Positions 1 through 8,737 of a DNA stretch of 64,000 nucleotides are shown here, piece after piece. Under the pieces are notes generated by a model. That model saw only the letters and a program-made list of their open reading frames with translations, had not been told where the DNA came from and made no database searches. Both the position numbers and the translations under genes were made by a program. The DNA is from Polaromonas sp. (GTDB taxonomy: Bacteria > Pseudomonadota > Gammaproteobacteria > Burkholderiales > Burkholderiaceae_C): assembly GCF_030689685.1 (NCBI RefSeq), contig NZ_JAUYEY010000015.1, forward strand, positions 1 through 64,000, read 5' to 3'. Each line of letters opens with the position of its first letter. The first letter of the stretch is position 1.

Positions 1-137
1 ATGCATCGGGGCCAGCGGGCGAGTCTGGGAAACCAGGCGGACCACGCAATCAAGGCCGGATATAAGTAAGCAGCCGACTTCTTCGCAACACGACACAAAT
101 TCTTCTTGCTACCCGGGAGGCATCCATATAAGACACC

Positions 138-1562
138 ATGAACGCCCCCATCCATCCCGACCACTTGCTGCCCCAACTCAATCTGCGCGACACGCCCACG
201 GCGCTGATCGACGCGCTGAAGGCCAGGTTTGGAGAACGCTGCTCCACCGCGCTGGTGGTGCGTGAGCAGCATGGCAGGGACGAGTCTTCGTTTGCAGCAC
301 CGCCGCCGGCCGCCGTGGTGTTTGCCGAAAGTACGCTCGACGTGGCCGATGCGGTCAAGCTGGCGGCCCAGCATCAGGTACCGGTGATTCCCTTTGGCGT
401 CGGCACCTCGCTCGAAGGCCATCTGCTGGCCGTGCAGGGCGGCATCAGCATTGATGTGGGCCGCATGAACAAGGTCTTGTCCATCAATGCCGAAGACCTG
501 ACGGTCACCGTGCAGGCCGGCGTGACGCGCAAACAGCTCAATGAAGAAGTCAAAAGCACCGGCCTGTTTTTTCCGATCGACCCCGGCGCTGACGCGACGA
601 TTGGCGGCATGAGCGCCACCCGCGCCAGCGGCACCAACGCCGTGCGTTACGGCACCATGCGTGAAAACGTGCTGGCGCTTGAAGTGGTCACTGCCAGCGG
701 CGAAGTCATACGCACCGGCACCCGCGCCAAAAAATCATCGGCCGGTTACGACCTGACCCGCCTGATGGTGGGCAGCGAAGGCACGCTGGGCGTGATCACT
801 GAAATCACCGTCAAGCTTTACCCGCTGCCCGAGGCGATATCCGCCGCCATCTGCTCTTTCCCGAGCATTGAGGCAGCGGTACGCACCACCATCCAGATCA
901 TCCAGCTGGGTGTTCCGATTGCCCGGGTTGAACTGATAGACGCCAACACGGTGCGCATGGTCAACGCGCACAGCAAACTTGGCCTGCGCGAAGAACCGAT
1001 GCTGCTGATGGAGTTTCACGGCTCTCCCAACAGCGTCAAGGAGCAGGCCGAGACGGTGCAGGAAATTGCCGCTGACCAGGGAGGCAATGCCTTTGAATGG
1101 GCCAGCACGCCCGAAGAACGCACACGCCTGTGGACCGCGCGGCACAACGCCTACTTTGCGGCCATCCAGTCCCGGCCCGGTTGCCGCGCGATTTCGACCG
1201 ACACCTGCGTGCCCATCTCACGCCTGGCCGACTGCCTGCTGGATTCGGTCAGCGAAGCCGATGCCAGCGGCATCCCCTACTTTCTGGTCGGCCATGTGGG
1301 CGACGGCAACTTCCACTTTGGCTATTTGATTGACCCGAATATTCCTGAGGAGCGGCGTGTTGCCGAGGAGCTGAACCACAAGCTCGTCACACGCGCGTTG
1401 GCGCTTGAAGGCACTTGCACCGGCGAGCACGGCGTGGGCCTGCACAAGATGGATTTTCTGGTGACAGAGACCGGCAACGGCGCGGTAGACATGATGCGCA
1501 CCATCAAGCGCGCACTGGACCCGCTGAACATCATGAACCCGGGCAAGATTTTTACGCTTTGA
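138..1562 (+). CDS. FAD-binding oxidoreductase, D-lactate dehydrogenase (cytochrome) / GlcD type
   Basis: 474-residue flavoprotein of the GlcD/D-lactate dehydrogenase family, which oxidises a 2-hydroxy acid to the 2-oxo acid and passes electrons to cytochrome or quinone. The FAD-binding PCMH-type domain fills the first half, with PFGVGTSLEGH at residues 85-95 and a glycine-rich stretch around 146-175. The C-terminal FAD-oxidase domain carries HVGDGNFHFG and ends in the family signature MNPGKIF. No signal peptide is seen, so it is probably cytoplasmic or peripheral. Its stop overlaps a possible TTG start of the luxR-type gene. The exact substrate (D-lactate, glycolate or another hydroxy acid) cannot be read from the sequence. 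The ATG lacks a well-placed ribosome-binding site. Confidence 0.88.
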   Translation: MNAPIHPDHLLPQLNLRDTPTALIDALKARFGERCSTALVVREQHGRDESSFAAPPPAAVVFAESTLDVADAVKLAAQHQVPVIPFGVGTSLEGHLLAVQGGISIDVGRMNKVLSINAEDLTVTVQAGVTRKQLNEEVKSTGLFFPIDPGADATIGGMSATRASGTNAVRYGTMRENVLALEVVTASGEVIRTGTRAKKSSAGYDLTRLMVGSEGTLGVITEITVKLYPLPEAISAAICSFPSIEAAVRTTIQIIQLGVPIARVELIDANTVRMVNAHSKLGLREEPMLLMEFHGSPNSVKEQAETVQEIAADQGGNAFEWASTPEERTRLWTARHNAYFAAIQSRPGCRAISTDTCVPISRLADCLLDSVSEADASGIPYFLVGHVGDGNFHFGYLIDPNIPEERRVAEELNHKLVTRALALEGTCTGEHGVGLHKMDFLVTETGNGAVDMMRTIKRALDPLNIMNPGKIFTL

Positions 1563-2308
1563 GCCCGCGTACCGTGGGTGTGCAAAACATCGACGCGCTC
1601 AGGCTACGCCTGACGGCCGCTGTCACTCTGGATGAGCTTCACGCCCTGTGCCGCGAGCACAGCGAGGCGCTGGGCTTTCAGCATTTTGTTTATGCGCTGC
1701 GGGTTCCAACCCACTTCGCTGATGCACGCCTGATCATGATCGACGGCTACCCGCCGGGCTGGGTCAAACACTACTTTGAACAATCTCATTTTGACGCCGA
1801 CCCGGTGATGGCCTATTGCACGCGGCATGTGGTGCCGGTGTGCTGGAGCGACCTCAGCCTGGAGCCCGGTAGCCAGGCCGAACGCATGATGCAGGAGGCG
1901 GCAGGCTTCGGCCTGCGCGACGGTGTGACCATGCCGCTGCACAGCCCGCAGGGCGAACTCGGCATTCTCAGTCTGGCGGTGGACGCCCCTGCGGAAGAAG
2001 CCCGCGCCATCAGCCAGCGCGCGCTAAGCCACGTTCAGGTGCTGGCGGGTTATCTGCACGAAGCGGTGCGCCGCGTCAGCGGTCTGCTGCACAACGGTGG
2101 CCCGAATCTGACCCCGCGCGAGATTGAATGCCTGCGCTGGGCGGCAGATGGCAAAACCTCTGGCGAAATTGCCCAGCTGCTGGGGCTTTCCGAGAGCACG
2201 GCCAACTTTCACCTGAACAATGCCATGCGCAAACTCGACGTCGTCAACCGCCAGCATGCGGTGGCCAAGGCGGCGCTCCAGGGCCTCATCCAGCCCCGGC
2301 CTTTCTAG
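1559..2308 (+). CDS. LuxR-family acyl-homoserine-lactone-type regulator (LuxR solo)
   Basis: Transcription regulator with an N-terminal autoinducer-binding domain and a C-terminal GerE-type helix-turn-helix (about residues 180-248). Counting from TTG 1559, W68, Y72, D81, P82 and W96 have exactly the spacing of the five conserved ligand-pocket residues of TraR (W57, Y61, D70, P71, W85), so an acyl-HSL-like ligand is plausible. No luxI-type synthase is in the window, so it is a solo here. The start is uncertain: TTG 1559 overlaps the upstream TGA, while GTG 1574 and GTG 1580 are in-frame alternatives; no start has a clear ribosome-binding site. A perfect 16-bp palindrome lies 29 bp past the stop. 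Confidence 0.85.
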   Translation: MSPRTVGVQNIDALRLRLTAAVTLDELHALCREHSEALGFQHFVYALRVPTHFADARLIMIDGYPPGWVKHYFEQSHFDADPVMAYCTRHVVPVCWSDLSLEPGSQAERMMQEAAGFGLRDGVTMPLHSPQGELGILSLAVDAPAEEARAISQRALSHVQVLAGYLHEAVRRVSGLLHNGGPNLTPREIECLRWAADGKTSGEIAQLLGLSESTANFHLNNAMRKLDVVNRQHAVAKAALQGLIQPRPF

Positions 2309-2337
2309 AGGGCTCCCCCCCTTCTGGTCGGCGCACC

Positions 2338-2353
2338 CTGTCAGATCTGACAG
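2338..2353. promoter_or_regulatory. lux-box-like perfect palindrome
   Basis: The 16-bp perfect palindrome CTGTCAGATCTGACAG fits the CT-N12-AG pattern of LuxR-family operators. With two flanking bases on each side it matches the classic Vibrio fischeri lux box at 13 of 20 positions, including the CCTGT, GATC and ACAG blocks. It lies between the luxR-type gene and the lipoprotein gene at 2537, so it could control the latter or feed back on the regulator. The function is inferred from position and symmetry. Confidence 0.6.
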
Positions 2354-2536
2354 TAGACGCCACACGGCCATCGCGCTTCAATCGCTGTTTCGCGTGTGTC
2401 TGACCTTTCGGTCCGCACCACATATCGCAAGGTCACGGTTTTTCCATGACTTTGAAAAATCGCGCGAATCACGCATACCGCCCTTCGGGGGCGGCTTGAA
2501 ATTTGAATAGTTGTTCTCCTGAGAAAAGGCTTAACC

Positions 2537-2965
2537 ATGAAACTCACCAAACTGCTTCCCCTGATGCTTCTTCTGCCCCTGAGCGGCATTTTTCATGGCT
2601 GTACGACCAGTTCAGGCAGCGTGCCCGCAGCCAGTGCGTCTGCACCCAGTGATGGCAACAGCAAGGCAGAGAAAAAGATATCGATGGCGATTGGCCAGGA
2701 GGTAGGAACCTTCACCATTGCCGGCCAGCAGAAAATAGATTCGGCGGGCGGAACAGATGGAATGCAGTACACGGTAAAAACCAAGGCTGGAAAAACGTTC
2801 AAGTGCGACATTTTGGAGCCCTCCGGTTTTGGCAAGGTGATGAGTTGGGGAATGGCCAGCGGATCAAGCGCCATGTGCACAGATTTCACGGCGGGCTCAC
2901 CAGACCAGGGGAAAACGAACAAGGCAAGCTGCAATGCGTTGCTGAAAGCGGCTGGTAAATGCTGA
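2537..2965 (+). CDS. small putative lipoprotein, unknown function
   Basis: 142-residue protein with a positively charged start, a hydrophobic core (residues 7-17) and a lipobox-like FHGC, so it is probably a lipoprotein or at least exported. The lipobox is not canonical. After a Ser/Ala-rich linker the mature part has four cysteines, all in the second half, which suggests periplasmic disulfides. An AAAAGG-like ribosome-binding site precedes ATG 2537. A hairpin with a TTCG loop (2478-2494) lies upstream. No family was recognised. Its position makes it the candidate target of the lux-box-like palindrome. Confidence 0.7.
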   Translation: MKLTKLLPLMLLLPLSGIFHGCTTSSGSVPAASASAPSDGNSKAEKKISMAIGQEVGTFTIAGQQKIDSAGGTDGMQYTVKTKAGKTFKCDILEPSGFGKVMSWGMASGSSAMCTDFTAGSPDQGKTNKASCNALLKAAGKC

Positions 2966-3221
2966 GATATCGCTAGCCCCGAAGTCCGTTGGGTAAACCG
3001 AAAGGGCGCAAATCATGAATCGGCGTGCCGCACAAGGATTGACGCATCGCTAGCGCTTGCTGCACGGTCTTTCACTCAACATGCCCAAGCTTCGACTGCG
3101 GGCTGGCTTGGGTCACTGGCTGCAAGCACGGCACTTTTTGTATTTGACGCTCATGCTTGCGCGAGCCATCTGCACCTACTGACATAACGGTGTCAGCATG
3201 GTTAAGTTAACTTCTAATTTT
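2966..3221. other. gene-less stretch
   Basis: I see no convincing reading frame or RNA gene here. Together with the MITE-like element that follows, it makes a gap of more than 500 bp between the lipoprotein gene and the next CDS. Confidence 0.4.
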
Positions 3222-3492
3222 GTAACTACTCAGCATCCCAAGCCCGCAAGCGTGCCAGGCGTTCCTAAAGAAACAAACTACTTTTAGTTGTCAAGTCGGT
3301 GGTTGTTAAATCTGTTTCTTGAGAGCTCTGTCGTGGTTCGGTCCCCTCTCCCGCTGGCGGGAGAGGGCTAGGGTGAGGGTGGCGGTGCGTTTGATCAAGT
3401 GACATCCATTCGGCTGCGGGGAGCCCTCACCCCAACCCTCTCCCAGAGGGCGAGGGAGAAAGAAAGCAGCCCGGTCCAACCTGAGTAGTTAC
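3222..3492. mobile_element. MITE-like element with 12-bp terminal inverted repeats
   Basis: GTAACTACTCAG at 3222-3233 is the exact reverse complement of CTGAGTAGTTAC at 3481-3492, bounding a 271-bp segment with no coding capacity. Inside lies a second large inverted repeat (3342-3379 against 3424-3457) built of CCCTCTCCC and CCCTCACCCC blocks. The 8-bp flanks (CTAATTTT left, CTGAATTT right) are similar but not identical, so a target duplication is possible and not proven. Ends beginning GTAA recall IS66-type termini; that link is inference. Confidence 0.55.
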
Positions 3493-3522
3493 CTGAATTT
3501 CCTTAATTACTTGGTAAAACCT

Positions 3523-3858
3523 ATGAAACTCAAATCACTTTCAAACATCCCCGCCGTTGGCGGCATGGAAATTTCGACGTTCAAGCTGAAGGAAGGTGTT
3601 TCTGAAGCCGAGTTATTTACGGCTGTAGAACAAATGGTCAAAGGCCTGTACGAGACCGAAGACGGGTTTCTGGGTCATGTGGTGTTAAAGGGAGCAGATG
3701 GCACCTATGTCGATGTCGTTTTTGCTACCTCGCAGCAGCGCGCGGCTGAACTGTGCGCCAAGTGGGGGACTGGCCCATTCGCCTCGGCGTGTGTCCCCTA
3801 TCTTGAGAAGATTCAAGAGGGTTCAGTCAACCTTGCGTTTTTCGAGCGCGTCATGTGA
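3523..3858 (+). CDS. small conserved hypothetical protein, possible dimeric alpha/beta-barrel fold
   Basis: 111 residues from ATG 3523; a TTG 12 bases upstream is in frame but less likely. The pattern of a short strand, KEGVSEAEL helix, VEQM helix and GFLGHVVLK strand resembles antibiotic-biosynthesis monooxygenase-like dimeric ferredoxin folds. That is a fold guess from residue pattern only, and no catalytic residue can be named. It begins 30 bp after the MITE-like element, whose end may supply its promoter. It ends 1 bp before the oxidoreductase start, so the two are probably co-transcribed. Confidence 0.65.
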   Translation: MKLKSLSNIPAVGGMEISTFKLKEGVSEAELFTAVEQMVKGLYETEDGFLGHVVLKGADGTYVDVVFATSQQRAAELCAKWGTGPFASACVPYLEKIQEGSVNLAFFERVM

Positions 3859-3859
3859 C

Positions 3860-4888
3860 ATGACTACTCTTGAAGAAGCTGGCACGGTGGTCTCTGCCGA
3901 TGGCCTCATGACGGCACTGGTCTGCGAAAGATATGGCACACCTGACGTGCTGAAGTTCGTAGAGATTCCCCGCCCCACGCCCAAGAATAACGAAATCCTC
4001 ATCCGTGTCCTAGCGTCCACCATCACATCAGGTGACCTCCGAGTGCGCAGCATGGACATGCCGGAAGGCTTTCGCACGCTGGGTCGACTGGCCTTGGGTT
4101 GGCACGTTCCGAGGAATGCAACTTTGGGCGCGACTTTTGCGGGTGTGGTGCAAAGCGTCGGAAACCGTGCGGCAGGATTCACCCCTGGTAATGAGGTGTT
4201 CGGTATCCGTGGTTTTCGCATGGGCGGGCACGCCGAGTACCTGTGCATGTCCGCCAAAGGCGCCATCGCTCACAAACCAGAACATCTGTCGTTTGAGGGC
4301 GCTGCTGCACTTTCTTTCGGTGGTGGCACGGCGCTTTTCTTCCTCACGCGCGCCGGTCTTGTTGCAGGGGAGACGATCCTGGTCAACGGCGCGTCTGGCA
4401 ACGTCGGTATGGCTGCGGTTCAACTGGCCTGTGTCATGGGCGGTCAAGTCACAGGCATAGGCAGCGCGGCTCACCTCGATCAAGTGCGGTCCCTGGGTGC
4501 CGTGCGAGTGATCAACTACGCGCTGGAAGACTTTACTGCGCTGGAGCAACGTTACGACGTGGTGTTTGACGTGGCCTGCAACCAGAGCGTCGAGCGTTGC
4601 CTGAAGGTGCTCAATCCCGGTGGCCGCCTGATCCGCCTCCAGGCGGGGCTGCCGGAGATGTGTCGGGCCATGTTGCAACCGCGCCGCGCGGGCCGGCACA
4701 TCATTGTTGGCACTGCCGAGGAGCGAGCCGACCAGCTTGGACACCTGGCTGAGCTGGTCCGTCAAGGACGCTATCGCCCGGTCATCGCACGCGTGTTCCC
4801 ATTCGAAGAGGCCATAGAGGCACATCGCTACGCTGACCGACCTGGTCACGGTGGAAGCGTGGTGCTCAAGATGAGCCCCATCGGATAA
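3860..4888 (+). CDS. zinc-independent medium-chain alcohol dehydrogenase / quinone oxidoreductase family
   Basis: 342 residues from ATG 3860, or 326 from ATG 3908 (MTALVCERYG), which aligns better with the usual family N-terminus. It has the GroES-like N-terminal half and a Rossmann NAD(P)-binding half with GASGNVGMAAVQLA. The structural-zinc cysteine cluster of classical alcohol dehydrogenases is absent, pointing to the quinone-oxidoreductase/reticulon-4-interacting-like branch that reduces activated double bonds or quinones with NADPH. It follows the small protein at 3523 with a 1-bp gap. The substrate is unknown. Confidence 0.85.
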   Translation: MTTLEEAGTVVSADGLMTALVCERYGTPDVLKFVEIPRPTPKNNEILIRVLASTITSGDLRVRSMDMPEGFRTLGRLALGWHVPRNATLGATFAGVVQSVGNRAAGFTPGNEVFGIRGFRMGGHAEYLCMSAKGAIAHKPEHLSFEGAAALSFGGGTALFFLTRAGLVAGETILVNGASGNVGMAAVQLACVMGGQVTGIGSAAHLDQVRSLGAVRVINYALEDFTALEQRYDVVFDVACNQSVERCLKVLNPGGRLIRLQAGLPEMCRAMLQPRRAGRHIIVGTAEERADQLGHLAELVRQGRYRPVIARVFPFEEAIEAHRYADRPGHGGSVVLKMSPIG

Positions 4889-5485
4889 AACGGGGCGCTA
4901 TCCCGATCAATGGGCATCGCATCGTGAGCACTGCTTCAAGCCGTCAGTGCCCGCCTCCGGGGAGCTTGGCGAAATGCCTTGTCGAAGAAGACAGGAAGCT
5001 CGCGTTTTAACTGCTGCAGGAAGGCCTGGCGGTCGAAGCCTGGCGGGTTGGCGCCAATGTCGCCATCTTCGGACGCAATAGGCGTACTGGGTGTGTCCAT
5101 CAGCGACGGGATAGGCGGCGACGGTGGCTGCCCGGCGCGGCCCATGCTACAGAAAATGGGGTCATCGACGCGATGGCCTTCGCAATGCGTGGCGATACGC
5201 GACGGGTCTGAGCGGTGCGGTCGGCACGAACATCAAGCCCCCGCCGCAGCCGCTGAGCGTCCTGAACCCCGGGCGAGATATTGACGCTTTGCTGCTGCTG
5301 TACCCGGCTCGTCACCCCTGTCCGCCCAAGTCCAGTCGCTATCAAAATAATAGCTACTCACGCATACAAACAAAGGGCTAGAAGCCTTATTGGTATAAAA
5401 TCCCGGTCGCCCCACGCTTGGCGCGCTGATTCAATACACGCCCGCGCTTTTTGCCGATTATCGAGTCTCCACTCCGGAGAACTCC
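4889..5485. other. gene-poor stretch with one doubtful small ORF
   Basis: A minus-strand frame at 4936-5145 would encode 69 residues containing DRQAFLQQLKRELPVFFDK, which reads like real amphipathic protein, but it has no clear ribosome-binding site and no family was recognised. It could be a gene remnant. The right part holds one copy of the interspersed hairpin repeat (5338-5396). The leader of the iorA-type gene follows. Confidence 0.35.
5338..5396 (+). repeat. interspersed hairpin repeat, copy 1
   Basis: Starts with the stem GCTATCAAAATAATAGC, followed by CTACTCACGCAT and AAAGGGCTA blocks. It belongs to the family present 11 times in this window and lies upstream of the molybdenum hydroxylase genes. 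Confidence 0.75.
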
Positions 5486-5956
5486 ATGAACCTCGATATC
5501 AATGGCAAACGCATAACGGTAGACGACGGCTGGCGCGACGAGACCCTGCTGTCGGTGCTGCGCGAGGCGCTCGGCCTGGTCGGCGCCAAGTTCGGCTGCG
5601 GCGTCGGGCTCTGCGGCGCCTGCACGGTGCTGGTTGACGGGCAGGCCCAGCGCAGTTGCCTGCTTCAGGCCGCTGACCTGGCGGGCGCCAAAATCGCCAC
5701 AATTGAAGGCCTGTCGCGCGGCGATGAGTTGCACCCGGTGCAGCGCGCCTGGCTGGACGAATCCGTTCCCCAGTGCGGCTACTGCCAGACCGGCCAGATC
5801 ATGTCGGTGGTGGCCCTGTTGCGTGTCAAGCCCAAGCCCGATGACACCGACATCGACGCCGCGCTGGCCGGCAACCTGTGCCGCTGCGGCACGCAGCAGC
5901 GCATCCGCCGCGCGGTACATCGCGCAGCCAAGGCGGCCGGCGGGGGTGCGGCATGA
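5486..5956 (+). CDS. iorA: (2Fe-2S) subunit of a molybdenum hydroxylase, isoquinoline 1-oxidoreductase alpha type
   Basis: 156-residue small subunit of the xanthine dehydrogenase family. It has a plant-ferredoxin-type cluster (C38, C43, C46, C58) and the family's second cluster (C97, C100, C132, C134; QCGYCQTGQ and LCRCG). It carries electrons from the molybdenum subunit encoded next, whose ATG overlaps its TGA. The two-subunit arrangement without a FAD subunit is typical of isoquinoline 1-oxidoreductase and related aldehyde dehydrogenases; IorA is assigned by type, so the substrate is open. Base composition is clearly richer in G+C than in the housekeeping genes of this window. Confidence 0.88.
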   Translation: MNLDINGKRITVDDGWRDETLLSVLREALGLVGAKFGCGVGLCGACTVLVDGQAQRSCLLQAADLAGAKIATIEGLSRGDELHPVQRAWLDESVPQCGYCQTGQIMSVVALLRVKPKPDDTDIDAALAGNLCRCGTQQRIRRAVHRAAKAAGGGAA

Positions 5957-8109
5957 AGCGGCGCGGTTTCCTCGGTGTGGCTGGTCTCGCCGCTGGCGGC
6001 CTGACGGTGACCTTCCTCGGCGGCTGCGCGCTGCCGGTGATTCCGAAGCGGCCCCTGCCGGATGCCGAAGCCGCCCTGTCGTGGGTGCGTTTTGCGGCCG
6101 GTCGCTACACGCTGTTCCTGCCGCGTGTCGAGATGGGACAGAACATCCTGACGGCGTTGAAGCAGGTTGCCTGCGACGAGCTCGGCGTACCCTGGTCGCA
6201 GGTCGATGCGCGGCTGCCGAGCACGAACGACATCCGCCGCGTCAAGGCCACCGTCGGCAGCGATTCGATCAAGGAGTTTGCGATTCCGCTGGCCCAGGCC
6301 TGCGCGACGCTGCGCGAGGCCCTCGCCACTGGTCGCACCGAAGGCCTGCTGCCGACAAAGCCCCGGCCTTTCGCCGAACTGCGCGCCTTCGCCCGCAGCG
6401 CCGTGCATGTGGGCCGGGCACAGCCGATCGAGCAAGGCCCGGCCATCGTGCGCGGCTTGCCGCTGTATGCCGCCGACGTGCGCCGGTCGGGCATGCAGTT
6501 CGGGCGGGTGCTGCGCGCCGCCGCGTCGCCAGAGCTGGCCTCACGCGCGAGCGCCATGAATGAAGCCGCTGCGCGGGCCGTGCCCGGCTTCGTCGCGCTG
6601 GTGCGCGATCCGCTGCTGACGCAAGGCGTGAGTGAAGGCGTAGGTATCGTGGCGCGCACGCCGGGCGCACTCTTGCGCATCGAAGCGGCGCTGGCGGTCC
6701 AGTGGTCTGTCCAGAGCAGCTTCGCCCAAGCCGATATCGACCGCAGCATCGACATCGATGCCCGGCTCGGCAAGGGCTCACTGGCCCACCGTGTCAGCAA
6801 GGACAGCATCGACACCCAGGCGGCCTGGGACGTGGACCTGCGGCTGGACGTGCCCTTGGCCGCGCATGCACCGATCGAGCCGCGTGCCGCAGTCGCCGAA
6901 TGGTCGCCCGCCGGCGAGATGCAGCTCTGGGTCGGCAGCCAGGACGTGTTTTACCAGCGTGATGTGGTCGTCAAGCGCCTCGGGCTGGACGACAAGCGTG
7001 TCGTTGTGCATGGCTCGCGGGTTGGCGGTGCGTTCGGCGGCAAGACCATCTCGACGGTAGAGCTGGAAGCGGCCGTGCTGGCGCGCGCCGTCGGCGGCGC
7101 GGTCAAGGTGCAGTGGACGCGGGCGCAGGAGTTCCGGTTCGGTTTTCACCGGCCACCATCGAGCCACCGCATCCGCGCCCGGCTGAAAGACGGCCGCATC
7201 GACCAGTGGTGGCATGCTTTCGCTTCCAGCCACATCCTGTTCACCAACGCCGTGGTGCCGCCGTGGCTACAGAAACTCACCGACTTCATCGGCGACGACG
7301 GCGCGGCGCGCGGCGCATTGCTGCCCTACCGCGCGGCTGCCAAACGCACCGAGTTCGACCTGGTCCGGCTGCCCGTGCTCACCGGCCCGTGGCGCGGCCT
7401 GGGCGCCGGGCCGAACGTGCTGGCGATCGAGTCGGCGATTGACGCCCTGGCGCGGCGCGCCGGTGCCGATCCGGTCGCTTTCCGGCTGGCACACATTGAA
7501 GACCTGCGGCTGGCGCGCGTGCTGCGGCGCGTGGCGCAGGCGGCGGGTTGGGGGCGGCCGCTGCCTGCGGGCTCCCGATTCCTGGTCGGCCGGGGCGTGG
7601 CTTGCGGCATCTACAAGGGCATGAGCTACGCCGCCGCAGTGGCCGATGTCGAGGTCGATCCAGCGTCCGGCCAGGTGCGCGTCACGCGACTGTGGTGCGC
7701 CCATGACTGCGGCCATGTTGTCAACCCAGACCAGGTGCGCGCGCAGTGCGAGGGCAACCTGGTGTGGGGCCTGGGCATGGTGCTGGTTGAGGCCTTGCCC
7801 GTGGCCGACTCGCAGGTCGCCGCCGCAACGTTTGCCGACTCGCCGATCCCGCTTATCTCCGACGTGCCGCCCATGGAGGTGGTGTTGGTCGATGAAGGCG
7901 ACGCACCCACAGGCGCCGGCGAGACCGCCATCGTCGCTGCCGCCGGAGCGGTGGCCAATGCGTTGGCCGCCGCCACGGGTTGGCGCGCATCGCGGCTGCC
8001 AGTGCGGCCGGCCGACCTGCTCGCAGCGCTGGAGTCAACGAAGGGCCGCTCCCGGGTTGGCTCCCGAGCAGGCGCTGCAACGCTTGCCAGTGCTCGCGGC
8101 GCGCCTTGA
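5953..8109 (+). CDS. iorB: molybdopterin-binding subunit of a molybdenum hydroxylase, isoquinoline 1-oxidoreductase beta type
   Basis: 718 residues from ATG 5953, which overlaps the iorA stop (ATGA). The N-terminus has twin arginines followed by a hydrophobic stretch ([15 protein letters not shown]), indicating Tat export of the folded heterodimer. VGGAFGGKT is the molybdopterin-binding motif, and PTGAGETAI near the C-terminus holds the likely catalytic glutamate. The pair hydroxylates an N-heterocycle or oxidises an aldehyde in the periplasm, passing electrons to the iron-sulfur subunit. No XdhC-like maturation factor is nearby in the window. Confidence 0.88.
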   Translation: MKRRGFLGVAGLAAGGLTVTFLGGCALPVIPKRPLPDAEAALSWVRFAAGRYTLFLPRVEMGQNILTALKQVACDELGVPWSQVDARLPSTNDIRRVKATVGSDSIKEFAIPLAQACATLREALATGRTEGLLPTKPRPFAELRAFARSAVHVGRAQPIEQGPAIVRGLPLYAADVRRSGMQFGRVLRAAASPELASRASAMNEAAARAVPGFVALVRDPLLTQGVSEGVGIVARTPGALLRIEAALAVQWSVQSSFAQADIDRSIDIDARLGKGSLAHRVSKDSIDTQAAWDVDLRLDVPLAAHAPIEPRAAVAEWSPAGEMQLWVGSQDVFYQRDVVVKRLGLDDKRVVVHGSRVGGAFGGKTISTVELEAAVLARAVGGAVKVQWTRAQEFRFGFHRPPSSHRIRARLKDGRIDQWWHAFASSHILFTNAVVPPWLQKLTDFIGDDGAARGALLPYRAAAKRTEFDLVRLPVLTGPWRGLGAGPNVLAIESAIDALARRAGADPVAFRLAHIEDLRLARVLRRVAQAAGWGRPLPAGSRFLVGRGVACGIYKGMSYAAAVADVEVDPASGQVRVTRLWCAHDCGHVVNPDQVRAQCEGNLVWGLGMVLVEALPVADSQVAAATFADSPIPLISDVPPMEVVLVDEGDAPTGAGETAIVAAAGAVANALAAATGWRASRLPVRPADLLAALESTKGRSRVGSRAGAATLASARGAP

Positions 8110-8144
8110 CGCGGCCAGTTGCGCACCGTCGTGCGCCTGCGCCC

Positions 8145-8162
8145 CGGCTCCTGACGGAGCCG
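8145..8162 (+). other. hairpin between iorB and the methyltransferase gene
   Basis: A perfect 7-bp stem CGGCTCC-TGAC-GGAGCCG sits 36 bp after the iorB stop. It has no T-run, so it may act as a processing or attenuation hairpin and not as a full terminator. Confidence 0.35.
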
Positions 8163-8197
8163 ATCATAATCTGGTGTCGGATCACGAAGGAGCCATC

Positions 8198-8671
8198 GTG
8201 CCAGCCAGTTCACCCAAAGACAACGCCGGTGTCGTCGCACCGGCACCGGCCATCTATGGCGCAGCCCTGGTGCTTGGACTGGCCGCCGAGTTCACACTCC
8301 CGACCGTGCCTTTACCCCGGCCCGTTTCGCTTTGGCTCGGAGTTGTCATCATTGCGCTTTCAATCCCCATCGTCATCTCGGCGTTCAAAGCACTCGCCCG
8401 GGCAAAGACGGCCTTCGACGCACGAAAGCCCACGAGCGCCCTCGTCAGCGACCGAGCGTTTCACTACAGCCGCAACCCGACCTACCTGTCACTCACGCTG
8501 CTGTACGCCGGTATCGCGTTGGTCCTCGGCTCGCCTTGGGTCTTGCTCATGGTCGTGCCGGCCGTGGCGCTCACGCAGTGGGGCGTGGTCCTGCGCGAAG
8601 AGCGGTACCTGGAAACAAAGTTCGGTGACGAGTACCGTCGCTACAAAACGAAGGTTCGCCGGTGGCTGTAA
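8198..8671 (+). CDS. isoprenylcysteine carboxyl methyltransferase-like membrane protein
   Basis: 157 residues from GTG 8198, chosen because AAGGAG at 8187-8192 is ideally spaced; longer in-frame starts would run through iorB. It has several membrane helices and the C-terminal signature of the ICMT/PEMT-like family: SRNPTYL, then REERYLE, then FGDEYRRY and a final VRRWL. Family members transfer a methyl group from S-adenosylmethionine to thiols, lipids or prenylcysteines; the substrate here is unknown. It lies in the same GC-rich block as iorAB. Confidence 0.8.
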   Translation: MPASSPKDNAGVVAPAPAIYGAALVLGLAAEFTLPTVPLPRPVSLWLGVVIIALSIPIVISAFKALARAKTAFDARKPTSALVSDRAFHYSRNPTYLSLTLLYAGIALVLGSPWVLLMVVPAVALTQWGVVLREERYLETKFGDEYRRYKTKVRRWL

Positions 8672-8737
8672 AAACGCGATCAAACCCTTTGTTGCGGCGC
8701 ACCGCTTCGGGTTTGTGCTGAACTTGATCGCCAGGCG

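Noticed and set aside
1-69. Possible 3' end of a plus-strand gene ending TAA at 67-69
   Set aside because: Only 22 codons are visible and nothing was recognised, so it cannot be supported.
3342-3457. CCCTCTCCC/CCCTCACCC arms as a CRISPR-like array
   Set aside because: It is one inverted pair without regular spacers, so it is a hairpin repeat and not a CRISPR array.
4936-5145. 69-codon minus-strand frame
   Set aside because: Plausible composition in its second half but no start signal or family; kept only as a note in the gap entry.
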